Below, one piece after another: positions 1-9,982 of a stretch of 55,006 bases of DNA; position 1 is the stretch's first letter; every line of letters starts with the position of its first letter. Under the pieces are notes generated by a model, which had not been told where the DNA came from, searched no databases, and was given only the letters and a program-made list of their open reading frames with translations. The stretch is taken from NCBI RefSeq assembly GCF_049366555.1, contig NZ_JBMMGT010000015.1:1-55006 (forward strand). The letters are read 5' to 3'. The stretch comes from Avibacterium volantium_A (GTDB lineage Bacteria > Pseudomonadota > Gammaproteobacteria > Enterobacterales > Pasteurellaceae). A program made the position numbers and the translations under genes.

Positions 1-1
1 G

Positions 2-190
2 GCCAATGCTCAAATTCAAGCGGGCCAAATTTGTCACGCTGATCCTGAAGTAACAGCGTATAACTATGCAGGCGTATGGGAAAAATTTGAAGATGGCTGG
101 ATTTGTAATTATTGGCAGTTTTTGCCAGAAGATGAATGGGAAGAGGTGATTATAGAAGAAGATGGCATTGAAACTGAAAAAGAGAAATAA
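2..190 (+). CDS. 3' end of an unrecognised ICE gene (partial)
   Basis: An open frame enters from the left edge and stops at TAA 188-190, giving the last 62 residues of a protein. The tail is acidic and rich in Trp and Glu, with two Cys, and ends in a charged run (IETEKEK). I do not recognise the family. A clear hairpin follows the stop, so this is the end of a real transcription unit. Being upstream of the Abi-like and relaxase genes, it probably belongs to the ICE backbone. Confidence 0.55.
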   Translation, partial: ANAQIQAGQICHADPEVTAYNYAGVWEKFEDGWICNYWQFLPEDEWEEVIIEEDGIETEKEK

Positions 191-197
191 AAATAAA

Positions 198-228
198 CCC
201 CAATTGATTAAATTGGGGTCATCGCTTT
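198..228 (+). terminator. Rho-independent terminator after the partial gene
   Basis: An 8-bp perfect stem (CCCCAATT, loop GATTA, AATTGGGG at 198-218) lies 8 bases after the stop codon and is followed by a modest T-rich stretch. Confidence 0.6.
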
Positions 229-287
229 TGCAAAGGGGGGTCCAGCTAATCAATGATTGCTATCTTCACAGTCCCTAAGTCTTCCTA

Positions 288-298
288 TATGCTATACT
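288..298 (+). promoter_or_regulatory. Candidate extended -10 promoter for the Abi-like gene
   Basis: TGC-TATACT at 290-298 matches an extended -10 element about 45 bases upstream of the ATG at 344. No good -35 box is visible, as is common for extended -10 promoters. Inference only. Confidence 0.35.
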
Positions 299-343
299 TC
301 AATCACAGTGTTGTCAATGTATTAATTAATATGGTTTAACGTT

Positions 344-1108
344 ATGGTGTCTAAAATTAGTGAGCTGTACTCTCTCTTATCCCAATCAAGAATAGAAACA
401 TATTTATCTTATTTTAAAGATGAGAATGACTCAGCAGTAAAAGAGAGATTGGCATACGAACTTTATATTTGGAACATACAAATAAGTGCCGCACTTTTGG
501 AAGTGATTAGTCTATATGAAGTGGCATTACGAAATGCCATCATTAACGCGTTAGAACCTAGTTATAGAATACATAGCATTTTAAATGACAATTTTATTCG
601 TGCATTAAAACCTGCAGCAAGAGAAGAATTGCTCCGTATTGTAAATAAGTTGTCTTCACACAAAACCTACGAATTTCATTTTATCAATGGACGCTTACAG
701 CCGTTAAGGATAGATACAACTGAGATTTCGCCAGGAAAAGTTGTAGCAGAGCTTAACTTTATATTTTGGGAAAATATGTTATCAAGAACGCATCGGGTAA
801 GATGGATAAATCATTTTAATAAAGCGTTTCCTAATACTTGTATCTCTACATCTAATGAGAGAGATTCAATTATCAATGATATACATAGTATAACGGGCAG
901 AGTACGTTATTTAAGGAATAGAATTTGTCATCATGAGCCAATTTTTGATGAAAATAAAATTGATCTTATCAGCGTATTTAATGAGATAAAGCAGGTACTA
1001 TGTTATATCTCGCCTAAAACAATAGAAATATTGGGACAACTTGAACGAATAAGCCAGACAATATTGCGAAAACCCCAAAAGGGAAAAGGCATAAGGGAAA
1101 TCCCCTAA
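344..1108 (+). CDS. Abi-like protein with HEPN RNase motif
   Basis: A 254-residue protein resembling the Abi_2 (AbiD/AbiF-type abortive infection) family. Residues 191-197 read RNRICHH, which fits the R-N-x3-H active-site motif of HEPN ribonucleases. An N-terminal helical segment (residues 40-70) is typical of the family. Such proteins are thought to cut RNA and stop growth during phage attack. The gene stands alone between a terminator and a cluster of hairpins and has no obvious strong ribosome site before ATG 344. Its place beside the relaxase suggests it is a defence passenger of the ICE. No partner antitoxin gene is visible. The family call is fairly secure; the biological role is inferred. 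Confidence 0.7.
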   Translation: MVSKISELYSLLSQSRIETYLSYFKDENDSAVKERLAYELYIWNIQISAALLEVISLYEVALRNAIINALEPSYRIHSILNDNFIRALKPAAREELLRIVNKLSSHKTYEFHFINGRLQPLRIDTTEISPGKVVAELNFIFWENMLSRTHRVRWINHFNKAFPNTCISTSNERDSIINDIHSITGRVRYLRNRICHHEPIFDENKIDLISVFNEIKQVLCYISPKTIEILGQLERISQTILRKPQKGKGIREIP

Positions 1109-1178
1109 GGGATTTAAGGGTAACCTTTCCAAGGGGAAAGGTCTTACCCGAAAAGGCCAAAGGGCTAAATGGCCTTTT
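1098..1178. repeat. Cluster of three inverted repeats before the relaxase gene
   Basis: Three hairpins are packed into about 80 bases: AAATCCC-CTAA-GGGATTT (1098-1115); GGGTAA...TTACCC (1118-1149), which encloses ACCTTTCC/GGAAAGGT (1123-1142); and AAAAGGCC...GGCCTTTT (1151-1178). The pentamer AAGGG or a close variant recurs through the block. The last hairpin could terminate the Abi gene. The cluster as a whole also fits the kind of structure found at transfer origins, which often lie next to relaxase genes. Confidence 0.5.
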
Positions 1179-1212
1179 CTCGCGTTATTTATATTTTTTA
1201 TGGGATATCTGA

Positions 1213-3129
1213 ATGTTCAAATCACTGACACAACTTTTCAAATCAAAGCCAAATACGTCTAAAATTAAGAAAGAAAATGCAGTACAGAGGCAGGAAAAGC
1301 AAGATATAGAGGGTTGGATTACGCCTTATTCGGCAAAAACTTTGCTTAATACGGAATTACGGCAGCGTTATCTTGGTTTACTCTGGCAACAAGTTTCAAT
1401 GACAAGGGAAATGTTTGAACATTTGTATCAAAAGCCCATTGAACGTTATGCCGAAATGGTCCAGCTATTACCTGCCTCAGAATCACATCACCACGCCCAT
1501 TTAGGCGGTATGCTAGATCACGGTTTAGAAGTGATTTCGTTTGCGGCTAAGTTACGTCAAAACTATGTTTTACCTTTAAATGCTGCACCAGAAGAACAAG
1601 CAAAACAAAAAGATGCTTGGACTGCGGCAGTGATTTATTTAGCCTTAGTCCACGATGTTGGCAAATCTATTGTAGATATTGAAATACAGCTACAAGATGG
1701 GAAACGTTGGCTCGCTTGGGATGGCATACCAACATTGCCTTACAAATTTAGGTACATTAAGCAGAGAGATTATGAACTCCACCCTGTATTAGGAGGATTT
1801 ATTGCAAATCAATTAATTGCAAAAGAAACTTTCGATTGGTTGGCAACCTACCCAGAGGTATTTTCTGCGTTAATGTACGCAATGGCAGGACATTACGATA
1901 AAGCCAGCGTATTAGCTGAAATTGTGCAAAAAGCCGATCAAAATAGTGTTGCATTGGCTTTAGGTGGCGATATTACTAAATTGGTTCAGAAACCTGTCAT
2001 TTCTTTTGCGAAACAACTTGTTTTAGCGTTACGTTATTTAGTTTCACAAAAATTCAAAATTAGTGACAAAGGTCCGGGAGATGGCTGGCTTACGGAAGAG
2101 GGATTATGGCTAATGAGTAAAACCACCGCGGATCAAATCCGCGCTTACTTGATGGGGCAGGGGATTAGTGTGCCAAGTGATAATCGTAAGTTGTTCGACG
2201 AAATGCAGGCTCATCAGCTTATTGAAAGTACATCAGAGGGGACGGCGATCTGGTATTGTCAGCTAAGAGCAGATGTTGGTTGGAAACCCAAAGATAAGTT
2301 TAGTTTATTACGCATTAAACCTGAGGTAATTTGGGATAACATTGACGATCGCCCAGAATTATTTGCTGGAACAATCCGTGTTGTAGAAAAGGAAAATGAG
2401 GAAGAAGAAAATACATCGAATACAATAAATGCTGTTGCAGATACTGCACCTATAAATAAAAAAGGAAATACAGAGACTACCTCAAACTTACAAGAGAAAG
2501 ATGCCGAACTTCAATCACATAATATTGATGCAACATTAGAAAATAATGATGAGAATAGTGTTGATTTTTTACTAAATATGTTCGCACCTAATAGCAATAA
2601 TAAGCAAAAAGTTGAGAATATATCTTCTGAGAATTCTGAAACTGAGGCAACAATGACATTAAAATCTGAGTCAGAGGATTTAGATACTTGTATCACTGTT
2701 GAAACGGAGGCTGTTGTTGTATCTTCAACAGATAAAAATAAGCATTTAAAATCCGAAGGTCAGAAATTTGTGGATTGGCTAAAAGATAAACTGCTAAATA
2801 ATAAACTCACTTTTAATGATCGTACGGCAAAAGTTCATATTGTTAATGATTGTTTATTTATTGTTAGCCCAAGTTCTTTTGAACTATATTTACAAGAAAA
2901 AGGGAAGCCTTATAATGAAGAATGTGTAAATAATTTACAATATGAATTTCAAGCATTAGGCTTACATAGAAAACGAATGAACAAGGATGATACGACTAAT
3001 TTTTGGCGTTGTAAGGTGATTGGACCTAAAAAATCGTCATTCTTAACAGGTTATCTTGTCCCGAATACCAAATTATTTTTTGGTGATAAAATCTTAATAA
3101 ATAATAGATACCTATTATTAGATGACTAG
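1213..3129 (+). CDS. mobH: MobH-family relaxase (TraI_2 type)
   Basis: A 638-residue protein with the HD-hydrolase-like N-terminal domain of MobH relaxases (TraI_2). Visible motifs are the His-rich HHHAHLGG (about residues 91-98) followed by LDHGLEV, then VHDVGK (about 146-151), LHPVLGG and GHYD. Residues about 395-510 are a low-complexity Glu/Asn/Ser linker. The last 120 residues resemble the TraI_2 C-terminal domain. The enzyme should nick the ICE at oriT and pilot the strand during conjugation. ATG 1213 is preceded by TGGGA seven bases away. In ICEHin1056-like and related elements this gene lies near the integrase end; here the T6SS sits between the two. Length is normal and the frame intact. 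Confidence 0.85.
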   Translation: MFKSLTQLFKSKPNTSKIKKENAVQRQEKQDIEGWITPYSAKTLLNTELRQRYLGLLWQQVSMTREMFEHLYQKPIERYAEMVQLLPASESHHHAHLGGMLDHGLEVISFAAKLRQNYVLPLNAAPEEQAKQKDAWTAAVIYLALVHDVGKSIVDIEIQLQDGKRWLAWDGIPTLPYKFRYIKQRDYELHPVLGGFIANQLIAKETFDWLATYPEVFSALMYAMAGHYDKASVLAEIVQKADQNSVALALGGDITKLVQKPVISFAKQLVLALRYLVSQKFKISDKGPGDGWLTEEGLWLMSKTTADQIRAYLMGQGISVPSDNRKLFDEMQAHQLIESTSEGTAIWYCQLRADVGWKPKDKFSLLRIKPEVIWDNIDDRPELFAGTIRVVEKENEEEENTSNTINAVADTAPINKKGNTETTSNLQEKDAELQSHNIDATLENNDENSVDFLLNMFAPNSNNKQKVENISSENSETEATMTLKSESEDLDTCITVETEAVVVSSTDKNKHLKSEGQKFVDWLKDKLLNNKLTFNDRTAKVHIVNDCLFIVSPSSFELYLQEKGKPYNEECVNNLQYEFQALGLHRKRMNKDDTTNFWRCKVIGPKKSSFLTGYLVPNTKLFFGDKILINNRYLLLDD

Positions 3130-3175
3130 ATACTTCTAGGTTTATCTAAAAAATATAATTTAATATGTATCTAAA

Positions 3176-4345
3176 TCATTTAATATTTTGGTTGTCTTGA
3201 CGTATTCTATAATAATATACTAATAAACCTATTAACTTTTCTTCAAGTGATGTTTGTAGCATATAATCTTGAGGCGTAAGACTGTACTGGTAAAGTTGTT
3301 GCTCAATCGGTGGATTTATATTTATAGTGCGCTCCATATCATAAAGTGCTGTTTTTAATTGAGAAATTGTTATTCCTTTTTTTTCTTGTTCTGCTGTAAT
3401 TAGCTCTTTTTGTAATTGTGTTATTTTCTGTTTCAGTTGATTTTTTGCCAACTCTTTTTGAATGTATTCTACATATTTAACAATGTTTTCTTGTTGGTTT
3501 AATTGATACTGTAATTCAATATTCATTGAGTCAATTGTTAAGATACCTGGTGAACTATGTGGTATAGGTTGAAAGTTCTCACTTTTTTGTTGTAGATAAA
3601 AATAACTAACTAGAAAGGATAGTATAACACCTATGCAAAAACTACTTAGAAGGCTAATGTAGCGTCTATTATTTTTAGGTGGAGAAAAACTATGAGTTGC
3701 TTCTATCACTGGGGCATTGGGATGTTCATAGTTTATTATCTTTTGTGCTCTAGAGGGAGTTTTTTGAATTTCTTTTTTAACGTTTATGTTCTTCTTCTCT
3801 TCTATATGAAAATTATTATCCCGCTCTCTTTCTATTTTCAGTTTCTCTTGTAATAAGTTTAATGTATTAGTCAGATTACAAGATGTATTTGTATGTAGAC
3901 TAATTTGATTTAGTATTTCTGTAAGGTGATTTTTTAGCCTGTAGAGCTCTTTTGAGGTTTTATCATCAATGTTTATACTTAAGATTAAAGGACTAATATG
4001 TTTATTTAACCAATTTAAGATATTTATCCTAGCCTGAATTCCATCAGGCCAGAATGTAGACCAGTGATTACTCATTAAAGTAGCCATAATGCTTAGATTT
4101 TGATTTATTTGTGTAATAGTGGGATCTAAATAAGATTTGGCAACGGTATAATAGCAAAGCGTTTGTAGATCCATACCATTTTGGTTAAATATACCATAGG
4201 ATAAATTAGCAACTTTCCTCCAGTCAATACGTTTTTCTGGACGACTGAGAAAGTTGATTTGCTCCCTAATTTTTAAATAAGCATCTGTATTAGAAGGGTT
4301 TTTGCCTACTTGGATTTCCGTAATGTTTTTATCCATATTTTTCAT
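3176..4345 (-). CDS. VasL-like protein with TssA/ImpA N-terminal domain
   Basis: A 389-residue protein. Residues about 10-115 form an ImpA_N domain like that of TssA, with the typical stretch around SNHWSTFWPDG. One membrane segment lies at about 225-248. A coiled-coil-prone region (290-345) and a short conserved C-terminus follow. This matches VasL/TagA-type accessory proteins, which are membrane-anchored TssA relatives that affect sheath anchoring or stability. It is the last gene of the tagH-to-tssM minus-strand operon, 35 bases after tssM. ATG codons at 4345 and 4336 are both possible starts; neither has a strong ribosome site. Confidence 0.75.
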   Translation of the reverse strand: MKNMDKNITEIQVGKNPSNTDAYLKIREQINFLSRPEKRIDWRKVANLSYGIFNQNGMDLQTLCYYTVAKSYLDPTITQINQNLSIMATLMSNHWSTFWPDGIQARINILNWLNKHISPLILSINIDDKTSKELYRLKNHLTEILNQISLHTNTSCNLTNTLNLLQEKLKIERERDNNFHIEEKKNINVKKEIQKTPSRAQKIINYEHPNAPVIEATHSFSPPKNNRRYISLLSSFCIGVILSFLVSYFYLQQKSENFQPIPHSSPGILTIDSMNIELQYQLNQQENIVKYVEYIQKELAKNQLKQKITQLQKELITAEQEKKGITISQLKTALYDMERTININPPIEQQLYQYSLTPQDYMLQTSLEEKLIGLLVYYYRIRQDNQNIK

Positions 4346-4380
4346 ATCTATTCTTTAAAATAAAGCATTTAAAAAGCATA

Positions 4381-7300
4381 CTAATATAATGTTTCAGGTA
4401 ATTTGAATAGTTTAAATAGTTCCTTAGAAAATGGGTTGTCTGAGGCATCAATATGTACTCTATAAGTAGCATATCCTCCATCAACATCATAGCGAATATC
4501 AAATGATCCTTCTTTTTCATTACTTATTTTTCCAGTAGTAAGTAATTTCATTTGTGCCCAAGGTCCTTTGAAGATTAAACTACGTGGAGCATTACTTGAT
4601 GTTGGAACGAGTGTCAGCTTACTTTCTACATTCGCATTCATTGAATTTGGCCAGACAATATTTGTTTGTTTTTTTAAGCCATGTGAATAATCAATAATTT
4701 GACCATCAAGATTTAATACACTACGTCTTTTATTTGCTGAAATATTGATTGGCTCAATGGTAAATTGAATACCAATTCCATTTCCTGTATTAAAGAACGT
4801 ATCTCTAATTTCTTGAGCCAGCATTAATTGCTCAACGACATCATTCCTAATTAATGGTGAGTGATCCTCTGATAATTCAGTTAGGTCGCTTTCGATAAAT
4901 GGTTTTAAATTATGTTGATAAAATTCATCCAAAATCCCATTAGGGGCAAAAAAACGGGTGAATTCACTTAGTGGAACCTCTTGTGCGCTATCAGAAAAAG
5001 GATAACGCCCATCTATATAGGTTTTATATAGTTTTACCACTTTATTGTTCCATTCAACTTCTAATGAAACAATAGCTGATTTTAATACTGCACGCCAAGA
5101 ATATTCCGCAAGTTGTCCTAACCAACGAGAAACTGGTTGAGGCTGTGTTTTTGCTAATTGCTGCAGTTCTAGAATAGGATCAGATGAGCGCTGATCTATT
5201 CTTAATTTTACTGCTTGTAATGCAGCTTTTCCAGAATCTGGTGCATTATGGATGGATAGAAGATAGCGATGTAGATCAGATAGCTTCTGATAAATATCTT
5301 GCAATGCACTATTTTTGTTTTCTGCATCGTTTAAGACTGATTTTTCTTCAGCAAAACTATGATCTATCTGCGACATTAATCGATACTCTAGCGTATTTAT
5401 TGCTTCTTGCAATTCCTTTCCTTCTTTATCTGGTAATATAGGCGGTAGCGTATTTTCGCTTAAAATAACCAAGGCTCGCTTAATTGTTTGTTCTCCGCCT
5501 GTTATTTTTTCAATTGCACTTATTGCTTCTTCCAGGTTAGCAAAATCCCTAATATCTAAATTATTTAGCGCAGATCGCCAAGTGGAAATATAATCATTCA
5601 CATATTGTTCTGAAATACGCTCGCTAATACGTTGTCGATCTGCGTCGCTGTATTCCATATTTTCTTTAAGATTTAATACCCAACTATCCATTGCTATTAA
5701 ATCAATTAAATGCTCATTTTGTTTAACAAAATAATTTTTTAGTCCATGTTCTGTAAAGAATCTAGGGATCTTCAATAATTGCTCATTATTTGCCATATAC
5801 ACTGTATCAAAACCTGAGCCTATTTCATCCCTATAATTCAAAGGAGCCGCAAGCACAGTGTTTGCTTTTATTTTTAAGTTTTGGTAAACCCGATCGTAAA
5901 TTGAGAGACGAGCTAATTCGATTTGAGCATCCTTTATGGATAAATCATAGGGTTTATAAGCCTCAATGAGAATCTCATCTCCGTTTAATCGACCGTTAAA
6001 CCAGTTAGTATGTTGCAATGCATAATCTAGATGTAACATTAGATTATCTTGTAATCCTTTTTGTCCTGGAAATTCATTACTCCAGTAATTACGCATAAAC
6101 TCTTTGACAAAACGGTTATCTCTACCTGTTTTATCATCAAGCATACGCATTACCCTTAGAATTTCTAATTTTTCTTCACTTTCTGCTGGCGCATTATTGA
6201 GTTCGATTAGTAAACCACTCATAATGGCTGGAATAAACCTTAATTGAAGAAGCCTTAAATAAGTGCTTTCTACATAGGGGCCAATATCGTTACCTTGATA
6301 TAGTCCCATATCCTTAAAAATATAAGATTTATCGTGATAATTGCCGTAAGATAATGTGGCTTCTCGGATCGGGTTAAGTAGTGGTAATTGTTTATCGCCA
6401 AAATGATCTTGCTCAGAGGAAATAGGGATCGCTTTAAACTCTTTTACTTGTTCAAGTACATTGATACCAGCCTGATAGTTTTTATAATAGAAGTAATGCC
6501 AGCTTCCTAATAAAGCTAATGCAAGAATACCACTTGAGATACAAAATGTTTTTATGTAAGAGCGATATTGCTTTATCCAGCCTTGGCTTTCTTGTGCGAG
6601 ATTTGGATAGCTAAAAATAACTTGCTCAAAGAGTTCATTACAAAAATAAGGTTGAGTATTTTTTACTCCCCATATTGGGTAGGTTTGTCTACCAAGGTGA
6701 TATTGTTCCGATGCAGACTGTACAAAAATGTCATCTATTTTCCCTTTTTGAGTTGCAGATGTCAGATAAACCCCTTTTAGAAAATGAAATGAACGACTTT
6801 TATTCGTCATTAAACTTTCCAGAAAGGGAATGCATATATCCATTGCTGTTGCTAATTGTCTTACATAGCTAAAAAGTTGGCTACGTTTTTCAGAAGTCGT
6901 TTGATAGAGTAAGGAAGGGAGTAGAGCATTCATTTGAGAAATCCAGTGATTCCAAAAATGCTCTAACTCTATTTTCCAATTTTCACCGTGTTGACTAAAG
7001 CTAATACCTAATGCAGCATCTTTTTGTTCTTTATTTAATGTATGGTAAATACTATCAAAGCCGTGCAATATATCTAGTTTTGTCATAATCAGGTAGATGG
7101 GCAATGCTCCCTGAGTCATCTCAAAAATATCTTGCAAACGCTGAGATAATAGCTTTACATACATTTCTTTCTGAGCTTTGTCTGACACTAATAATCTATG
7201 TATATCGATAGTAAGAATGATGCCATTTAATGGTTGTCTTGCTCTTTGTTCGGCAATTTGGTGTAATAAATTACCCCACAATTTTTTATATAATTTGGGT

Positions 7301-7881
7301 TTTTCTTCAATATTATCGAGCTGTTCTATGAGATTGTGATTAGGGTTTATTACTACGGCTTGTTTATTAGTAAATATCGAGAAATTTACTCGCTGCTCAC
7401 CCTCTTCATCATTATATAATTTAGTAAAATTTCCACCTTCTTGCAGTAATGTAGTTTTTCCGCTATCTTCAATTCCTAATATAAGATACCATGGCAGGAA
7501 ATAGGCATAGTCTTGTTGGTTTATATGTCTTTTGAATTGATTAACCCAATGGTCAAAATATCGACGTTGTGCATCTATTTCAGGTTTTATAGATTGATAC
7601 TTTTGTTGTTTATCTTCTTGTTGACGTGCTTCAAGTGTTCTTAATCTTTGGATTACTTTCCAAGTAATAAAACTTATTGCAATAATAATTAATATAGCTG
7701 TTGTTAGCCATCTAGAAGTTAAACTTGATAGTGGTTTATATTCACCTAAAGCAAAGTGTTCTCCTTTTAGCCAGATGAAGATTAATAATGCAAACCACCC
7801 TATAATACATAGCACAATTCCTGAACTTCTAATTTTCGTTAAAAGTGGTTTAAATGTTGTTAATGCTAATGGTAATTTCAT
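4381..7881 (-). CDS. tssM: T6SS membrane complex protein TssM (IcmF)
   Basis: A 1166-residue IcmF/TssM protein, the inner-membrane core of the T6SS envelope complex with TssL and TssJ. Two N-terminal membrane segments (about 20-38 and 59-77) flank a short loop. The cytoplasmic NTPase-like domain has a Walker A motif, GIEDSGKTT (136-144), a Walker B-like ILTIDIHRLL (222-231) and MTKLD (266-270). A third membrane helix lies at about 446-465, followed by a long periplasmic part ending in the beta-rich TssJ-binding region. Length is normal for the family and no frame damage is seen. It lies 19 bases after tssA. Confidence 0.95.
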   Translation of the reverse strand: MKLPLALTTFKPLLTKIRSSGIVLCIIGWFALLIFIWLKGEHFALGEYKPLSSLTSRWLTTAILIIIAISFITWKVIQRLRTLEARQQEDKQQKYQSIKPEIDAQRRYFDHWVNQFKRHINQQDYAYFLPWYLILGIEDSGKTTLLQEGGNFTKLYNDEEGEQRVNFSIFTNKQAVVINPNHNLIEQLDNIEEKPKLYKKLWGNLLHQIAEQRARQPLNGIILTIDIHRLLVSDKAQKEMYVKLLSQRLQDIFEMTQGALPIYLIMTKLDILHGFDSIYHTLNKEQKDAALGISFSQHGENWKIELEHFWNHWISQMNALLPSLLYQTTSEKRSQLFSYVRQLATAMDICIPFLESLMTNKSRSFHFLKGVYLTSATQKGKIDDIFVQSASEQYHLGRQTYPIWGVKNTQPYFCNELFEQVIFSYPNLAQESQGWIKQYRSYIKTFCISSGILALALLGSWHYFYYKNYQAGINVLEQVKEFKAIPISSEQDHFGDKQLPLLNPIREATLSYGNYHDKSYIFKDMGLYQGNDIGPYVESTYLRLLQLRFIPAIMSGLLIELNNAPAESEEKLEILRVMRMLDDKTGRDNRFVKEFMRNYWSNEFPGQKGLQDNLMLHLDYALQHTNWFNGRLNGDEILIEAYKPYDLSIKDAQIELARLSIYDRVYQNLKIKANTVLAAPLNYRDEIGSGFDTVYMANNEQLLKIPRFFTEHGLKNYFVKQNEHLIDLIAMDSWVLNLKENMEYSDADRQRISERISEQYVNDYISTWRSALNNLDIRDFANLEEAISAIEKITGGEQTIKRALVILSENTLPPILPDKEGKELQEAINTLEYRLMSQIDHSFAEEKSVLNDAENKNSALQDIYQKLSDLHRYLLSIHNAPDSGKAALQAVKLRIDQRSSDPILELQQLAKTQPQPVSRWLGQLAEYSWRAVLKSAIVSLEVEWNNKVVKLYKTYIDGRYPFSDSAQEVPLSEFTRFFAPNGILDEFYQHNLKPFIESDLTELSEDHSPLIRNDVVEQLMLAQEIRDTFFNTGNGIGIQFTIEPINISANKRRSVLNLDGQIIDYSHGLKKQTNIVWPNSMNANVESKLTLVPTSSNAPRSLIFKGPWAQMKLLTTGKISNEKEGSFDIRYDVDGGYATYRVHIDASDNPFSKELFKLFKLPETLY

Positions 7882-7900
7882 TTTTATAAACCTTATATTT

Positions 7901-9301
7901 TTAATTTCTATCTAATTTTTGTTTAAGTGTACTATATAAACTATCTTCCCATTCTTTTACAGAAAGATTTTCTATGGATTTATAAATAGAAAAATAATGC
8001 TGTTTGGCTAGCTCATTGAAGCCTTTCTCTTCTAGTAGTTGAGCTAAGAAAATTTGATCATAAAACTTGTCTTTTAAATCTGTATGTTTCTTTCTATTCA
8101 AGGATCCAAGTGCAATTTCAATATCTTCATTAGATAAATCATCAGTAGATGTTCCATTAACCTGAAGTGCAGATGTATTATCATTTATATACAAATTATC
8201 CTCAGATAGCCATTGTAGCAAACGTTCAGAGCAGAAAGCTGTTCCATCGCTAAAATACAATTCTTTTAATTGAGGTAAACGTTCTAAAAATTCATTTACG
8301 GAATCTCTAATAGCATTTGCTACTTCATCATAGCCCAATGAAATAGCTATCATCGCAGATAAATAATGTCCTTCAAACCAGTAAGGCGAAACAGTGAGAC
8401 TATGTTCGATATCTTTCCATAATGCAAGATCTGCATTTGCTATTGATGACTCATAATAGGCGATTCGATCTGCTGAAGGTGGAGATAAAGGCGTTTTATT
8501 TTCTTCAGCTAAAGGAATTGTAGTAATGTTATTCCAAATTGCATAGCGTCTGAGTAAATAACCTAAAGGTTGGGATATTTCACGATCTAATAAATATTCT
8601 ACCACCTTAAACAAGGTATTTTTCCAAGCTCTCTCATTGCTTGCATCCACTTCTATAGGGTCAATAATAGAATGATTTGATGGCGTAGAGGAACTAAACG
8701 TTTGTTTTTGTGATTTCGGTGGTTGTTTCTGTTCGGGATCTTTAGGAGTAATGGTAATTTCTCGATCTACAGCGTAACGAGAAAGTAAATCCATCAATGT
8801 CGTAGCCAGTTTGTTATCTTGCCAATATTGATGAAGTTTATTTAATAGTTGAAGTGCAACTTCTTGTTCTATTCGGGAGGCAGATTGCTTGAAGTTGTTA
8901 GCAGCATTTTCAAAACGTTTACAGATTTGTACTGTTAAACGATATTTCTTTAGTTCAGAAGATGGCGGTGCGTTTTCCCAATATAGCTCGACATAATCAC
9001 TCAATAATTGCAGAGCAAGTAATACTTCTAAAACACCACCAGAATGCTGTAGCGTTCGTAATAAATGGGCTAAGATTCTTAAATCTTTACTTTCGTTAGA
9101 GAGTAGAGAAAGGGCCGTTTTTTGAACGTTATCAATATCCAATAGTTCATGTTCTAGAGAGCCTAGCTTAACCATTTCGCCATCTAAATATTCCCAGTCT
9201 AGATTTTGTTCTGAGATTTCTTGCTCAATCGGCGAACTAATAGGAGAAGCTATTAACTGACGCCAAGGATGTTGTTCTAAGTAATCCATAGTGTTGCTCA
9301 A
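7901..9301 (-). CDS. tssA: T6SS cap/baseplate protein TssA
   Basis: A 466-residue TssA with an ImpA_N domain over about residues 15-125 (start ...WRQLIASPISSP...). A Pro/Lys/Gln linker lies near residue 200, and the C-terminal half is the VasJ-type all-helical domain. TssA primes tube and sheath assembly and may cap the growing sheath. The gene lies between the vasI-like gene and tssM in one operon. A second ImpA_N protein (3176-4345) is a shorter, membrane-anchored relative. Confidence 0.88.
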   Translation of the reverse strand: MSNTMDYLEQHPWRQLIASPISSPIEQEISEQNLDWEYLDGEMVKLGSLEHELLDIDNVQKTALSLLSNESKDLRILAHLLRTLQHSGGVLEVLLALQLLSDYVELYWENAPPSSELKKYRLTVQICKRFENAANNFKQSASRIEQEVALQLLNKLHQYWQDNKLATTLMDLLSRYAVDREITITPKDPEQKQPPKSQKQTFSSSTPSNHSIIDPIEVDASNERAWKNTLFKVVEYLLDREISQPLGYLLRRYAIWNNITTIPLAEENKTPLSPPSADRIAYYESSIANADLALWKDIEHSLTVSPYWFEGHYLSAMIAISLGYDEVANAIRDSVNEFLERLPQLKELYFSDGTAFCSERLLQWLSEDNLYINDNTSALQVNGTSTDDLSNEDIEIALGSLNRKKHTDLKDKFYDQIFLAQLLEEKGFNELAKQHYFSIYKSIENLSVKEWEDSLYSTLKQKLDRN

Positions 9302-9316
9302 CGTTATAAAATTTAT

Positions 9317-9982
9317 TTACCAGTGACAAGCTGTTCGTAGTGGCTTAATTTCATTAGCCAATTCTTTGATATTGAAGATCAAATCAGAAAATTCTTTATG
9401 TTTAGCTTGTATTTTTAATGTATCTGCATTAAATAATTTTTGTATTTCTTTGATCCCATCTAAACCACGGCTAGACTCGAGTAAAAAATAGTCTTCACGA
9501 ACAAACCATTGTGTTGAGAATGTCGAATTTTCTGTTGTCAATATCACTGAAATACTATTTCTTTTATTGATAGGAGCCGGTAGAGCTACTTGTAATCGCG
9601 TGATATTATCAATACAACTAAACATAAGAATTGGCCTATTTGAACGATGCCCTAAAGCGGGTGTTGTTAATAGTATTGTTGGATTAGTATCTCCGTGTTC
9701 AGTTAAGATAAAATGGGTAGTATTCGTTTCGCGTTTTGCTTCCTGCTGATTTGCTCGAGTCCACGCCTCTCCTTTGGGGGAGTTTGAGTTTTGCTCCCCA
9801 GTTTCTTGACCAATAGAGATAGAATCATAGCATTCTATTCGTTCTAACACAGATTGAACCGTACGGCATTTTTTTATGTCTTTTAATAGGGAAAGATCTA
9901 AATTTTCTCCCTTTTCACTGGCGTGTATAGAAAGAGGGAGAAACAGAATTCCGATCACGTATAAAATTAGCTTAAATTGCAT
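9317..9982 (-). CDS. T6SS accessory periplasmic protein, VasI/TagO-like
   Basis: A 221-residue protein with a cleavable signal peptide (hydrophobic residues 4-19, cut near SIHA-SE). The mature part has four Cys; the CRTVQSVLERIECYDSI region resembles the Cys-rich start of VasI (TagO, type VI-associated) proteins. Its precise role is not well defined in the family. It starts inside clpV (16-base overlap) and is followed by tssA, so it is translationally coupled within the tss operon. Confidence 0.7.
   Translation of the reverse strand: MQFKLILYVIGILFLPLSIHASEKGENLDLSLLKDIKKCRTVQSVLERIECYDSISIGQETGEQNSNSPKGEAWTRANQQEAKRETNTTHFILTEHGDTNPTILLTTPALGHRSNRPILMFSCIDNITRLQVALPAPINKRNSISVILTTENSTFSTQWFVREDYFLLESSRGLDGIKEIQKLFNADTLKIQAKHKEFSDLIFNIKELANEIKPLRTACHW

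Noticed and set aside
4329..4520. Open frame over the tssM 3' end
   Set aside because: It lies in another frame of tssM on the same strand, with no ribosome site and no protein-like pattern.
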